The notes under the pieces were generated by a model. That model searched no databases and was not told the DNA's origin. It saw only the letters and a program-made list of their open reading frames with translations. 56,231 bases of DNA from Coxiellaceae bacterium (GTDB lineage Bacteria; Pseudomonadota; Gammaproteobacteria; Coxiellales; Coxiellaceae). The stretch covers positions 1-56,231 of the forward strand of contig JARGPC010000008.1 of the NCBI GenBank assembly GCA_029212885.1, given 5' to 3'. The translations under genes and the position numbers were made by a program. This document shows positions 17,070-26,503 of this stretch, in pieces; positions within the stretch are counted from its first letter, which is position 1, and the number at the start of each line of letters is the position of its first letter.

Positions 17070-18986
17070 TTACATATCTTCTTGATCTAAGAAGCTGTGC
17101 AGTTTCTCAGCACGTGAAGGATGACGTAACTTACGCAATGCTTTTGCTTCAATCTGACGAATACGTTCACGGGTCACATCAAACTGTTTACCCACCTCTT
17201 CCAGTGTGTGGTCAGTGTTCATGTCGATACCGAAACGCATGCGTAGCACTTTAGCTTCGCGTGGTGTTAGCGTTGAAAGAATCTCTTGCGTTGCCTCACC
17301 TAAACCAGATGATGTCGCAAATTCAACCGGTGATTGAATATTTACATCTTCAATAAAGTCACCTAAGTTAGAATCTTCATCTTCACCAATCGGTGTTTCC
17401 ATTGAGATAGGTTCTTTAGCAATCTTTAATACCTTGCGCACTTTCTCTTCAGGCATTTCCATGCGATCACCCAATTCTTCAGGTGTTGGCTCTTGGCCGG
17501 TTTCTTGCATGATTTGGCGTGAGATACGATTGAGTTTGTTGATTGTTTCAATCATATGCACAGGAATACGAATTGTACGTGCTTGGTCAGCAATCGAACG
17601 CGTAATCGCTTGGCGAATCCACCAAGTAGCATAAGTCGAGAATTTGTAACCGCGACGGTATTCAAATTTATCTACCGCTTTCATCAGACCGATATTACCT
17701 TCTTGAATTAAATCCAAGAACTGTAAACCACGGTTGGTGTATTTTTTCGCAATCGAGATCACCAAACGTAAGTTAGCTTCAATCATGTCTTTCTTCGCGC
17801 GGCGAGATTTAGCTTCACCAATCGATACGCGACGGTTAATCTCTTTGATCTCATGAATCGACAAGTTGCTGCTGGTTTCTAATGCAATCAGTTTGCGTTG
17901 TGCGCGAACCACTTCGTTACGGAACATCTCTAAACGCTGCGCTTGGTCAGGGTTTTCATTGATAAATGTATCGATCCAATTTAAATCGGTCTCTTGATTC
18001 GGGAATGAAGCAATAAAGCGCTTACGTGGTGTTTTTGATTTTTGTACACAATAACGAATAATCACTCGTTCTTGCATGCGTACTTTTCTCATCAAGTCAC
18101 GTACGGTGTAAATCTGTCTAACGAAAGCTTTAATAGATAGCTTAAAGTTCGAATAGTGTTCAGATAGTTTCTTTTGTGCAGCCACAGTGGATTTATGGTC
18201 TTTGCCATGTTTCTTTAATGCTGTGGTGAATTTCTTTTGTAATGCTGTCAGTGCTTTAATGTGCTCAGCAGTTAATTCAGGGTTAGGGCCGTTATCAACA
18301 AAATCATCGCTATCACTGGCATCGGATGATCCACCGCTGCCGCTTTCTCCATCTTCGCCGTCTTTGGCTTTGTCACCCTCGGCTTTTTCGGCCTCAGCAG
18401 CTTTGGCTTTTTGTGCTTCTTCCGCTTTAGCCTTTTCTGCTTGCGCAGCTTCTGGTGTCACTTTGGCTGGCATAGCAGCATCTTCATCATCAAAGAAACC
18501 ATTGATGATATCGCTAAGGCGGCCTTCGCTTTCTACGATTTGATGGTATTCAGCAATAAATTGATCGATGATCTCTGGGTAATGCACTAATGAAGACATT
18601 ACTTGGCGTGTGCCTTCTTCGATGCGTTTGGCAATGACGATCTCACCTTCACGAGTCAATAACTCAACGCTACCCATTTCACGCATATACATACGTACAG
18701 GGTCAGTGGTGCGAGTTTCAGTGGCTAACACTTCAACAGCATCAGATACTTCATCGTCGCTAGCGGCTTCTTCAGCCATTAGCAGCACATCTTCATCGGA
18801 TGGCGGTGATTCGAATACCTTAACGTTCATCTCATTAAGGATGCTAATGATCTCTTCCATTTTATTGGGGTCGATGCAGTGATGCGGTAACATGGTTAGC
18901 AAATCCTCGTGGATTAGATAACCTTTGCGCTTTGCTTCGTCGATCAGTTGCTTGAAGCCACTTTGTTGAGAGTTTGTATCGCTCAT
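17070..18986 (-). CDS. rpoD: RNA polymerase primary sigma factor RpoD (sigma-70)
   Basis: The 638-residue protein directs core RNA polymerase to housekeeping promoters. Region 1.1 is at the N-terminus ([14 protein letters not shown]). Region 1.2 has [21 protein letters not shown]. Region 2 has the core-binding and -10 segment ([36 protein letters not shown] and [13 protein letters not shown]). Region 4.2 has [18 protein letters not shown], the -35 reader. The non-conserved region between 1.2 and 2 contains an Ala/Lys/Glu/Ser/Asp-rich low-complexity insert at about 175-230. It is the last gene of the macromolecular synthesis operon after dnaG. Confidence 0.98.
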   Translation of the reverse strand: MSDTNSQQSGFKQLIDEAKRKGYLIHEDLLTMLPHHCIDPNKMEEIISILNEMNVKVFESPPSDEDVLLMAEEAASDDEVSDAVEVLATETRTTDPVRMYMREMGSVELLTREGEIVIAKRIEEGTRQVMSSLVHYPEIIDQFIAEYHQIVESEGRLSDIINGFFDDEDAAMPAKVTPEAAQAEKAKAEEAQKAKAAEAEKAEGDKAKDGEDGESGSGGSSDASDSDDFVDNGPNPELTAEHIKALTALQKKFTTALKKHGKDHKSTVAAQKKLSEHYSNFKLSIKAFVRQIYTVRDLMRKVRMQERVIIRYCVQKSKTPRKRFIASFPNQETDLNWIDTFINENPDQAQRLEMFRNEVVRAQRKLIALETSSNLSIHEIKEINRRVSIGEAKSRRAKKDMIEANLRLVISIAKKYTNRGLQFLDLIQEGNIGLMKAVDKFEYRRGYKFSTYATWWIRQAITRSIADQARTIRIPVHMIETINKLNRISRQIMQETGQEPTPEELGDRMEMPEEKVRKVLKIAKEPISMETPIGEDEDSNLGDFIEDVNIQSPVEFATSSGLGEATQEILSTLTPREAKVLRMRFGIDMNTDHTLEEVGKQFDVTRERIRQIEAKALRKLRHPSRAEKLHSFLDQEDM

Positions 18987-19157
18987 AGTGATAATTAACC
19001 TTTACTTGAAGCCTTGTTATGTCTCGGCGGGAGAATGCATCCAAAAACTGTGTATTCTAACGCTAATCGGCTCATCATTTCAAATATTTTTTCATGCTAC
19101 TCATTATAGTCGAAAGCCCCGCATCCATTGCGCTATTTGGGGACGATAAAGTTAAAA

Positions 19158-20927
19158 TCAAGTGCTTGGTTGCTCAGTTGCTGCTTGGCGAAGCAGGGTT
19201 TGCAGTTGTTGCTTTTCGTTTTGGTCGAGCGGGCGCTGTTTAGCCAGCTGGATTAATTGGTCCGCCTGTTGTTTGATGTTGATTTTTATCAGTTTATTTA
19301 AGATGCCTTCAAATTCCGCTTTTATACCTTCGGCAGGGAAGCTCGGTTGCCACGCAGTGAGGGCCGCTAAATAATGTTGTAATTTATTACTCTCACACTG
19401 TTCAATAAGGTTGGAGGTAGTCATTTGCGGGTTTTGGGTTAACTGCTTGATTATGTATTTGAAGATTTTGTATTCAGGCTGTTCGGCGGGTAATTGCTGT
19501 AAAGTGTCTGGCACTTCAGTAACCAAGCTCGGTTGTTGCAATAGTAAAGCGTTGGCCAGGCGGATCGTTGACATGTGCTGAGTGAGGTCTTGGTTGCTAA
19601 TCGCCAGCTCGGGCTCGGCAGCGGGTGCTGGGCTGGCAGCAGGCTGCTTGCTATGGACTAAGTCGCTCAGTTCGTTCGGTTCTATATTAAGGTGTTGCGC
19701 TAGCTGCTTTTCGAGCAGGGTATGGTAGAGGCCAGCAGGTAATGTGCGAATCAGCTCATCGGCGGCTTTAGCATAGCGCGCGATATCGGCCAAACTATGG
19801 CGCGGGATGTTTTCATCCAGGTGTTCGAACATAAAGTCAGCCGCTTCTTTGCCTTGGCTTAATAGTTGCTCAAAACCTTGCTTGCCAATGGATCTCACCA
19901 AGCTGTCAGGGTCTTCGCCTTCCGGCAATAAAACAAAACGTAAACTGATGCCATCGCGTAATACCGGTAAGTTCACCTTTAGCGCGCTCCAAGCGGCTTC
20001 ACGGCCGGCGCGATCACCGTCGAAACAAAACACCATCGATTGCGTATAACGCAATAGCAATTGAAGATGCTTGGGGTTGGTCGCTGTGCCGAGTGTGGCG
20101 ACAGCAATGGTGATGTCGTGCTGTGCCAAGGCAATCACATCCATGTAGCCTTCAACAATAATGACTTGTTCGAGAGTGCGATTGGCTTGCAAGGCTTCAT
20201 ATAAACCATACAATGCACGATTTTTATGAAACACTGGCGTTTCTGGTGAGTTTAGGTATTTCGGTTGCTGGTCTTTGTTGAGGCCGCGCGCACCAAAGCC
20301 AATAACGCGTCCGCGGGTATCGCGAATCGGAAACATAACGCGACCTCGAAAACGATCGTAACGGCGGCCGCCGTCTTTCTCAATTAGCATGCCTGCTTGC
20401 AGTAAGGTGTCGAGCTTGTCTTTGCCTATGTGTTTGCTCAAGGCGTCCCAGCTATCTATCGAGAAGCCAACGCCATATTGTTTAGCGATAGCGCCAGATA
20501 AGCCGCGCGATTTTAAGTAGTCAATCGCCGCAGGTTGTTGCTTGAGGAGTTGCTGGTAATATTGGCTGCACTCGGCCAGTACTTGGTAATAAGGTTCTTT
20601 TGATTCGCGTGGTTGGCCGTCGTCATTGTCAGATTTAGGGATTTCCAATCCCAGTTGCCCAGCCAGTTGGCCAAGCGCATCAATAAAGTCCAGGTGATCA
20701 TATTGGCGGACAAACTCAATTACATCGCCGCGTGCACCGCAGCCAAAGCAGTAAAAGAACTGGCGTTCGGCGTTAACGGTAAAGGAGGGACTTTTTTCAT
20801 TATGGAAGGGGCACAAGCCCTTATAGCGCATGCCATTCTTTTTGAGGTCAACGCGCGTTTTGACGATCTCGATGATGTCGATGCGGTCAATGACGGATTG
20901 AATAAATGGTTGAGGTATGGCGCCCAT
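19158..20927 (-). CDS. dnaG: DNA primase
   Basis: The 589-residue primase makes RNA primers at the replication fork. It has the N-terminal CHC2 zinc finger (C39, H42, C60, C63), the RNA-polymerase/Toprim core with EGYMDV and FCFDGDRAGREAA, and a C-terminal helical domain that in relatives binds DnaB helicase. Length is typical. It lies between yqeY and rpoD in the macromolecular synthesis operon, with a REP-like array just upstream. Confidence 0.97.
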   Translation of the reverse strand: MGAIPQPFIQSVIDRIDIIEIVKTRVDLKKNGMRYKGLCPFHNEKSPSFTVNAERQFFYCFGCGARGDVIEFVRQYDHLDFIDALGQLAGQLGLEIPKSDNDDGQPRESKEPYYQVLAECSQYYQQLLKQQPAAIDYLKSRGLSGAIAKQYGVGFSIDSWDALSKHIGKDKLDTLLQAGMLIEKDGGRRYDRFRGRVMFPIRDTRGRVIGFGARGLNKDQQPKYLNSPETPVFHKNRALYGLYEALQANRTLEQVIIVEGYMDVIALAQHDITIAVATLGTATNPKHLQLLLRYTQSMVFCFDGDRAGREAAWSALKVNLPVLRDGISLRFVLLPEGEDPDSLVRSIGKQGFEQLLSQGKEAADFMFEHLDENIPRHSLADIARYAKAADELIRTLPAGLYHTLLEKQLAQHLNIEPNELSDLVHSKQPAASPAPAAEPELAISNQDLTQHMSTIRLANALLLQQPSLVTEVPDTLQQLPAEQPEYKIFKYIIKQLTQNPQMTTSNLIEQCESNKLQHYLAALTAWQPSFPAEGIKAEFEGILNKLIKINIKQQADQLIQLAKQRPLDQNEKQQLQTLLRQAATEQPST

Positions 20928-20977
20928 ATTGTTTTCTCACTACCTTTCAGTAATCCAGGCGCATAGCGTACTGCTTT

Positions 20978-21085
20978 GTCATTCCTGGCTTGGCAAGGAA
21001 TCCATGGATCCCGAGTTGTCATCCCGGACCCCGAGTTGTCATCCCGGATCCCGAGTTGTCATCCCGGACTTGATCCGGGATCCAA
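20978..21085. repeat. REP-like tandem array between yqeY and dnaG
   Basis: The array contains about three near-identical 20-base units of the form ATCCCGGACCCCGAGTTGTC, and ends in a hairpin, CCCGGACTTGATCCGGG. Related GTCATCCCG...CGGGAT palindromes occur at five other places in the window, always between genes. Within this operon it could cause partial termination or stabilise mRNA 3' ends. Confidence 0.85.
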
Positions 21086-21087
21086 TC

Positions 21088-21534
21088 TTAGGGAGTGAGC
21101 TTCTGCTTTACCAGTTGACTAACAACAGACATATCGGCTCGCCCAGACAGCGATGATTGTAGCATGCCCATCACTTTGCCCATATCTTTAATTGAGGCAG
21201 CGCCTGTCTTGGTAATGGCTTGTTCAACAGCGTCGCTGATTTCTTGTTCATCAAGCTGTTTAGGCATATAGGTCTGTAAGGTGGCGATTTCGACTTTTTC
21301 TTTATCGGCCAGTTCTTGGCGCTCAGCTTTTTCGAATTGCTCAACGGAATCGCGGCGTTGCTTGATCATTTTATTGATCACGCTAAGCACTTGATTGTCT
21401 TCAAGTTCAATTTGCTCATCAATCTCTTTTTGCTTGATGGCGGCAATTAACATACGAATAGTGCCCAGGCGATCAGTTTCTTTCGCGCGCATGGCATCTT
21501 TCATATCATTACGGATTTGTTCTTTTAGCGACAT
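21088..21534 (-). CDS. yqeY: GatB/YqeY-domain protein
   Basis: The product (148 residues, the usual family length) matches YqeY, a helical protein related to the tail domain of the GatB subunit of tRNA-dependent amidotransferase; its role is not settled. I start at MSLKEQIRNDM (21534), which follows AGGAAACCCGCT. The in-frame upstream extension begins inside a REP-like element and is not credible. It lies between rpsU and dnaG, a common arrangement in gammaproteobacterial macromolecular synthesis operons. Confidence 0.93.
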   Translation of the reverse strand: MSLKEQIRNDMKDAMRAKETDRLGTIRMLIAAIKQKEIDEQIELEDNQVLSVINKMIKQRRDSVEQFEKAERQELADKEKVEIATLQTYMPKQLDEQEISDAVEQAITKTGAASIKDMGKVMGMLQSSLSGRADMSVVSQLVKQKLTP

Positions 21535-21539
21535 AGCGG

Positions 21540-21602
21540 GTTTCCTAGAATCCATGGATCCCGCGTCGGGCCTACCCCCGGATAGGATCCGGGGTGCGGG
21601 AT
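21540..21602. repeat. REP-like palindrome between rpsU and yqeY
   Basis: This stretch has a GGATCCCGCG...CGCGGGAT-related, imperfectly paired sequence (CCCCCGGATAGGATCCGGGG) of the dispersed family. Its position in an operon junction matches the copy before dnaG. Confidence 0.65.
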
Positions 21603-21619
21603 AAAGAATTGATTAATCT

Positions 21620-21844
21620 TTAGTGGCGCGTACGTTCGCGCTCTAATGCTTCGCGCTCTTTCTGCAATTTCTTTGCATAGCGCTTTTTAGCAGCAGCTAG
21701 TTTTCTTTTACGTACAGCTGTTGGCTTTTCGTAGTATTCCATTTGACGTAATTTAGTCAAAATGCCGGCCTTTTCACAAGCACGTTTAAAGCGACGCATG
21801 GCTACGTCGAATGCATTTTCGTCTGGTATTTCAACACTTGGCAT
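21620..21844 (-). CDS. rpsU: 30S ribosomal protein S21
   Basis: The 74-residue basic protein begins [20 protein letters not shown] and has [15 protein letters not shown] near the end, both typical of S21. S21 helps the 30S subunit pair with the Shine-Dalgarno sequence. It is the first gene of the macromolecular synthesis operon, with a good promoter at 21890-21918. Confidence 0.97.
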   Translation of the reverse strand: MPSVEIPDENAFDVAMRRFKRACEKAGILTKLRQMEYYEKPTAVRKRKLAAAKKRYAKKLQKEREALERERTRH

Positions 21845-21889
21845 TGGTTTTGCTCACCTTTTTAGTAAATTTTAGCCTTAAGGGCGGTA

Positions 21890-21918
21890 ATGATAGTGGG
21901 TTTGTGGCAAAAATTCAA
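21890..21918 (-). promoter_or_regulatory. promoter of the rpsU-yqeY-dnaG-rpoD operon
   Basis: On the minus strand TTGAAT (21918-21913) and TATCAT (21895-21890) are 17 bases apart, about 46 bases upstream of rpsU. This is the only good sigma-70 match seen in the leader. Confidence 0.5.
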
Positions 21919-22045
21919 CTATTTTCAGCGTAATAAAAAAGGTTATAGTCTTGGGATTGCTCTGGTAGGTGTGTTGGTGGTGGCAGCGAAGATAGTTAAT
22001 GATGCTGTTAAATTGTAACGGCAGGGTAATCATTAATCGCCTAGC

Positions 22046-22720
22046 TTAAGCATATAGGGTCGGATCAGCAATTTCAGCTTGTTCGAAACCTTGCTTGCGT
22101 AACACACATGAATCACAGCGGCCACACGCTTCACCATTGTCATTAGCAGAGTAGCAAGTAACTGTTTGGCTGTAATCGACCCCAAGTGATAAGCCTAGCT
22201 TTATTGTGTCGGCTTTGCTGAGGTTAATGATGGGGGTGATGATTTCAATCGGGTTGCCTTCAACGCCACGTTTGGTGGCTAAGTTAGCCATGGCTTGAAA
22301 CGCAGCGATATATTCTGGCCGGCAGTCAGGGTAACCAGAAAAGTCGACATGACTGACACCTATATATATGGCATCGGCATCTAAGACTTCTGCCCAACCT
22401 AATGCAATCGACAAAAACATGGTGTTACGTGCAGGTACATAAGTGGCAGGTATTTCATCATCGTCTGAATATTCGGGTACGTCGATGCTGTCATCGGTCA
22501 ATGCGGATTGGCCCATGGTGCGTAAATTTAGCGGCTGGATCATGTGTTGCTTAGCATTGTATTGCTGAGCTTGGCGCTTAACCGCATGTAGCTCGGCTTT
22601 GTTGCGTTGACCGTAATCAAAACTTAATGCATATATATCAAAACCCTTACTTTGTGCAACGGCTAAGCAGGTAGTTGAATCCAAACCACCAGAACACAGT
22701 ACGACAGCTTTTTTAGACAT
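22046..22720 (-). CDS. queC: 7-cyano-7-deazaguanine synthase
   Basis: QueC converts 7-carboxy-7-deazaguanine to preQ0 using ATP and ammonia, on the queuosine tRNA pathway. The 224-residue protein has the N-terminal PP-loop [11 protein letters not shown] and the four C-terminal zinc cysteines in [20 protein letters not shown]. Length is standard. It stands alone, divergent from thiL with a gap of only 48 bases, so their promoters must overlap. Confidence 0.96.
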   Translation of the reverse strand: MSKKAVVLCSGGLDSTTCLAVAQSKGFDIYALSFDYGQRNKAELHAVKRQAQQYNAKQHMIQPLNLRTMGQSALTDDSIDVPEYSDDDEIPATYVPARNTMFLSIALGWAEVLDADAIYIGVSHVDFSGYPDCRPEYIAAFQAMANLATKRGVEGNPIEIITPIINLSKADTIKLGLSLGVDYSQTVTCYSANDNGEACGRCDSCVLRKQGFEQAEIADPTLYA

Positions 22721-22768
22721 GTTACAATACCTTCAATTTTTGGGCTCATTGTAACCAAACTGGACAAA

Positions 22769-23710
22769 ATGGCAACAGCAGAATTTGATTTAATCCAGCA
22801 GTATTTTACCCAGGCCAAGCAATCCTCGTTGGTGGATCTCGCTGTGGGTGATGATGCGGCGGTGTTTCATCTGCCGCTGAATGCGCAATGTGTTACCAGT
22901 GTTGATAGTTCAGTGGCGGGGGTGCATTTTCCTGAGCAAACTGCCGCTTATGATATAGGTTGGAAATCATTGGCAGTCAGCTTGAGTGATATGGCAGCGA
23001 TGGGTGCTGATCCGTTTGCTTGCTTATTAAGTTTAAACCTTCCCGAGGTTGACAATGCTTGGCTGAAACAGTTTTCACGCGGTTTGTTTGCTGTGGCTAA
23101 GCAATACGGAGTCGACTTAATTGGCGGCGATACCACGCGCGGACCATTAGCTATTACAACAACTGTTTTTGGTCAAGTGCCACAAGGGCGAGCGATATTG
23201 CGATCCGGCGCACGACCTGGTGATGATATCTATGTTACAGGCACCTTAGGTGATGCCGGCTTGGCATTGCAATTATTACAAGCGGGTGAAGAGGTGGCTG
23301 ATGATTTGTTATCCGCTTTAAATCAACCACAACCGCGTGTTAATGAAGGCATTGCTTTGCGTGGCATTGCCAGTGCAGCGATTGATGTTTCAGATGGTCT
23401 GTTGGCAGATCTGGGTCATGTATTGAAGCAATCCGCGCTAGGTGCGGAGTTATTTTTAGACAAACTACCGTTGTCCGCTGTGTTAAATAAGCAAGAGCCA
23501 CAAAAAAAATGGCTATTGGCACTAACAGCAGGTGATGATTATCAATTGTGCTTTTGTGCAGCCAATGAGCATCGAGACACATTGCTCAAGATGAATTTTG
23601 ATATAACCTGTATTGGCCAGGTCACTGCAGTTCCTGGTATGCTACTAAGAGATCAACAAGGGCAGGAGGTTACTTTCGATGGTTTGGGATTCGAACACTT
23701 CAGTCAATGA
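22769..23710 (+). CDS. thiL: thiamine-monophosphate kinase
   Basis: ThiL phosphorylates thiamine monophosphate to thiamine diphosphate, the cofactor needed for instance by SucA encoded in this window. The 313-residue protein shows the N-terminal acidic VGDDAAV motif, DIGWKSLAVSLSDMAAMGA, GGDTTRG and AIDVSDGLLADLGH, the metal and nucleotide sites of the family. The 3' end overlaps pgpA by 32 bases. Confidence 0.95.
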   Translation: MATAEFDLIQQYFTQAKQSSLVDLAVGDDAAVFHLPLNAQCVTSVDSSVAGVHFPEQTAAYDIGWKSLAVSLSDMAAMGADPFACLLSLNLPEVDNAWLKQFSRGLFAVAKQYGVDLIGGDTTRGPLAITTTVFGQVPQGRAILRSGARPGDDIYVTGTLGDAGLALQLLQAGEEVADDLLSALNQPQPRVNEGIALRGIASAAIDVSDGLLADLGHVLKQSALGAELFLDKLPLSAVLNKQEPQKKWLLALTAGDDYQLCFCAANEHRDTLLKMNFDITCIGQVTAVPGMLLRDQQGQEVTFDGLGFEHFSQ

Positions 23711-24194
23711 CAAAGACAAATTAGACGAAGTCGCGGCCAAGGTGTGGCAGCACCCGATGTATTTTATTGCTTGCGGTTTTGGTACCGGCTTAATGCCAAT
23801 ATTGCCGGGCACCTTTGCTTCATTGGTGGGCTTGGTATTATTTTTTATGTTAATCAAGCTGCCATTTTGGTGGTATATCGCTTCTATTGTAGTGGTGATT
23901 ATTTTATCGATCATGTTGTCGGAGTGGGTGATACGCCGAACCGGTCTAACTGATCCCACTTGTGTCTGTGTTGATGAAGTGGCTGGTATTTTGGTCGCAT
24001 TAATTGGCGTGCCGATTAATGGTTGGATAGTTGTCGCATTTTTAATATTCCGTGTATTGGATATTTGGAAGCCTTGGCCGTTCGGTTGGATGGATAGAAA
24101 TATTCACGGCGGCTTCGGTATGGTGCTCGATGATGTGGCGATTGGGTTGGCGACAGCCATCATTATGTACATCCTTGTTGCAGTGTTCTGTTAG
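23679..24194 (+). CDS. pgpA: phosphatidylglycerophosphatase A
   Basis: The 171-residue inner-membrane protein removes the phosphate from phosphatidylglycerophosphate to give phosphatidylglycerol. It has the N-terminal GFGTGLMPILPGTFASL motif, two to three hydrophobic segments, the conserved DPTCVCVDEVAGILVA and DIWKPWPFGWMDRNIHGGFGMVLDDVAIG. The start at 23679 follows AGGAGG. The thiL-pgpA pair is conserved in gammaproteobacteria. Confidence 0.95.
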   Translation: MVWDSNTSVNDKDKLDEVAAKVWQHPMYFIACGFGTGLMPILPGTFASLVGLVLFFMLIKLPFWWYIASIVVVIILSIMLSEWVIRRTGLTDPTCVCVDEVAGILVALIGVPINGWIVVAFLIFRVLDIWKPWPFGWMDRNIHGGFGMVLDDVAIGLATAIIMYILVAVFC

Positions 24195-24195
24195 T

Positions 24196-24323
24196 TTAGG
24201 ACTGACGCAAAAAGCGATCTGCGGTGTTAAAAAGCTCGCGTGCAACCCTCATTTAGCTAACAGTAAACTCCGGTTGCCCGCTCTCTTTTTGCCTTGCATC
24301 TCATCTTTTTGTGTTAGTCCTAA
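24196..24323. mobile_element. MITE-like 128-bp element
   Basis: TTAGGACTGACGCAAAAAG (24196-24214) and CTTTTTGTGTTAGTCCTAA (24305-24323) are inverted repeats with two mismatches in 19. The interior has no reading frame. Short non-coding DNA between good terminal repeats is the hallmark of a miniature inverted-repeat element driven by a transposase elsewhere. No clear target duplication is visible. It begins two bases after pgpA. Confidence 0.65.
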
Positions 24324-24326
24324 GTT

Positions 24327-24339
24327 GGGGGGGGGGGGG
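24327..24339 (+). repeat. run of 13 G
   Basis: A mononucleotide G13 tract lies between the MITE-like element and the ankyrin gene, about 84 bases upstream of that start. Such tracts slip during replication and can vary promoter spacing; they are also error-prone in sequencing. Confidence 0.9.
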
Positions 24340-24422
24340 ATCTGCATTGATGAAATAGGGCTTTATATATTTATTAATTATGATAGCATTCGGCTTAATT
24401 GATAATGAATTGAGCAATATGT

Positions 24423-25415
24423 GTGAGTAGAACGTTTCGTAAATGTGGTGGTGTTTATGCCGATATGTATGAGTCTCTTCAAGAGGCTGCTGAAACTGGT
24501 GCGGAATTCACCAAGCGTATTAAGTTAAGTAAGCGCTCAGGGTTTTATGGTAATACTGTTTTGCTGAGTGCGATTTCATATAATGATACCGATATTGCTT
24601 TATTGTTAATTTTGTTGGCTGAGCAGCGTGACAAGGCAGCACTCAAAAAACATGACAGTTTTTCAGGTTCAAGTAGTAGCCCATTAATCTTAGCAGCGAA
24701 AACAGCGAACAATCCGGTAGCAATGACATTGTTGTCTTCTCGGCACGTAGCGTCATTTATTCATGAGGTGGATTACCAGGGCAACACCGCCATGCACTAC
24801 GCCTGTCTAATGCGTAATATGTTGTTGGTTAAGATGCTCTATGAAGCAGGTGCTAGTTTTACTGTTGCAAATCGCGACGGCAAAACGCCAGAACAGTATT
24901 TAACGGGTGATCTTCGCGCTGATGGCTTGAATTATCCCTATGGCCAGCATAAAACGCCTCATGGCCCACATTTAATTGAGGCTTCGGATTTTGGCCATAG
25001 CTTTTACGGAGCTTATAGGTACAGGTTCAGTGCTTACCGTTGGTTTATTGCATTGGTTGTGATGAACTTGCATTTAACGAAAGATGTTAAGTTATCAGAC
25101 TTAAAGCAAAGCAATGGTGTTTGGATATTTGATGCTCCTTCTCCATGCTATGTTTACAGGAGGAAACCAGAGAGTGATTCATTGCATGATACATTGCAAT
25201 TTCATGCTAATAATCGAAAGCCAATTATGGATGGTGAAGTTTATAAAACGTGTTGTGACTTGTTTTATAGGCATCGTGAATCGAACCCGGTGCGAAGCGA
25301 AGCGATGCAGTTTGCGCAGCAATCGAAAATGGTTGCGGCACCTGTTCTGATTGATGACTATTTTTCACATGAAGCGACGATATCTGAAAGCAAGCAGCAT
25401 ACCAACACTAAGTAA
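24423..25415 (+). CDS. ankyrin-repeat protein
   Basis: The 330-residue product has ankyrin-like repeats at about 42-68, 86-110, 118-148 and part of another from 151. The clearest is DYQGNTAMHYACLMRNMLLVKMLYEAGASFTVANRDGKTPEQYL. Ankyrin repeats bind proteins, and in host-associated Legionellales they are frequent in type IV secreted effectors. The rest (160-330) is of no known family. No signal peptide is seen. The start is GTG; an ATG four bases earlier is in another frame and soon stops. There is no strong ribosome site, so expression may be weak or the start wrong. The 3' end overlaps the convergent transporter gene by 51 bases. Confidence 0.78.
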   Translation: MSRTFRKCGGVYADMYESLQEAAETGAEFTKRIKLSKRSGFYGNTVLLSAISYNDTDIALLLILLAEQRDKAALKKHDSFSGSSSSPLILAAKTANNPVAMTLLSSRHVASFIHEVDYQGNTAMHYACLMRNMLLVKMLYEAGASFTVANRDGKTPEQYLTGDLRADGLNYPYGQHKTPHGPHLIEASDFGHSFYGAYRYRFSAYRWFIALVVMNLHLTKDVKLSDLKQSNGVWIFDAPSPCYVYRRKPESDSLHDTLQFHANNRKPIMDGEVYKTCCDLFYRHRESNPVRSEAMQFAQQSKMVAAPVLIDDYFSHEATISESKQHTNTK

Positions 25416-26339
25416 TAGTAATGCAATGCAGACAGCTAAAAATCCATGTTTATATGTGTTCGCTGGAATGCCGCCAACATTCATGCCAAACAATCCGGTG
25501 ACAAAGCTCAGTGGTAAAAATATCACAGCCGCGACAGATAACACATACATGCGTTTATCCATCTGTTCTGAGATACGACTGGTCAGTTCTTCTTGAGTAA
25601 TCGCTGCACGATCGCGAGCGGAATCTAAGTCTTCAACGTATCGTATAATGCGGTCGGTGGATTCACGTAAATGGATCATTTGATGTTTATCAAACAGTCC
25701 TGAATTTTGTAATTGTAATTGATATAGTGCTTCGCGTTGTGGTGCGAGGTAGCGTCGGATTGATACCGTTTGTCGGCGCACATCGGCAATTTTTGAGCGT
25801 AATCGCACGCTCTTGGTGTTATCTATCGCTTCATCCATTTTTTCAACTTTGGTATCAAGGTCGTTAATCACGATACCAATGCGTGTTAATAGATGATCAT
25901 TAAGTTGTAATAAAAAATCAGCTGGTGTTGATGGCCCGGTTTTGTTGTCAATTGCATTTCTCATATCTTTGACTGATAACAATACGCGGTTACGACTGGA
26001 GATAATGCGATGCTTATCAATCCAGACGCGTACCGATACCATGTCTTTAGGGTTGTGGCCAGGGTTCATATTAACGCCACGCAATGTCATCAAAATGCCG
26101 CGCTTAGTTACCAGTACGCGTGGGCGTGTTTCAGGTGAAATCATTAAATGTGCAATGTGATGAGGTAGCCCGCTTTCTTTCAGTAACCACTCTTGGCTTT
26201 TGGGTTCATTATAATTGAGGTGAACCCATAGGGTGCCTTGCGATTGATCCCAGGTTTTAATTTCTGGCCAGCTAATAGCTTTACCGCCGCCTTTGCCATT
26301 TAGAATATAAGAAGCAATTAATGCCTCGTCCTTGTTCAT
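25365..26339 (-). CDS. zntB: CorA/ZntB-family divalent cation transporter
   Basis: The 324-residue protein has a large N-terminal cytoplasmic domain and two C-terminal transmembrane helices (about 263-285 and 298-318). The family signature GMN is present as GLFGMNVGGIP, the form usual in ZntB, which carries zinc with protons, rather than the YGMNF form of CorA. The region around VRVWIDKHRIISSRNR also fits ZntB. Substrate assignment is by family. It is monocistronic and convergent with the ankyrin gene. Confidence 0.85.
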   Translation of the reverse strand: MNKDEALIASYILNGKGGGKAISWPEIKTWDQSQGTLWVHLNYNEPKSQEWLLKESGLPHHIAHLMISPETRPRVLVTKRGILMTLRGVNMNPGHNPKDMVSVRVWIDKHRIISSRNRVLLSVKDMRNAIDNKTGPSTPADFLLQLNDHLLTRIGIVINDLDTKVEKMDEAIDNTKSVRLRSKIADVRRQTVSIRRYLAPQREALYQLQLQNSGLFDKHQMIHLRESTDRIIRYVEDLDSARDRAAITQEELTSRISEQMDKRMYVLSVAAVIFLPLSFVTGLFGMNVGGIPANTYKHGFLAVCIALLLLSVGMLLAFRYRRFM

Positions 26340-26503
26340 AGTTGTGCTCCATCACAATTTGATCTAGTTTATAATACCACATCGTTTAAAGCAGTGGTTT
26401 AATTGGCTTAAGTCTGGTTGAGCTATTTATTAACAGGATGAATAGTGGTAGTCTCCAAAACCTAATCAGGTGTGCTGGTATTAGTAACAAAAAGGTAACT
26501 ATT

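Noticed and set aside
20720-21022. 100-codon ORF antisense to the dnaG start
   Set aside because: It begins in a REP-like element and shadows the dnaG coding frame.
20978-21085. Tandem 20-base units as a CRISPR array
   Set aside because: Units are directly adjacent with no unique spacers, and they match the dispersed REP-like family.
22721-22768. TPP riboswitch before thiL
   Set aside because: The 48-base gap to queC is too short and contains no recognisable thi-box elements.
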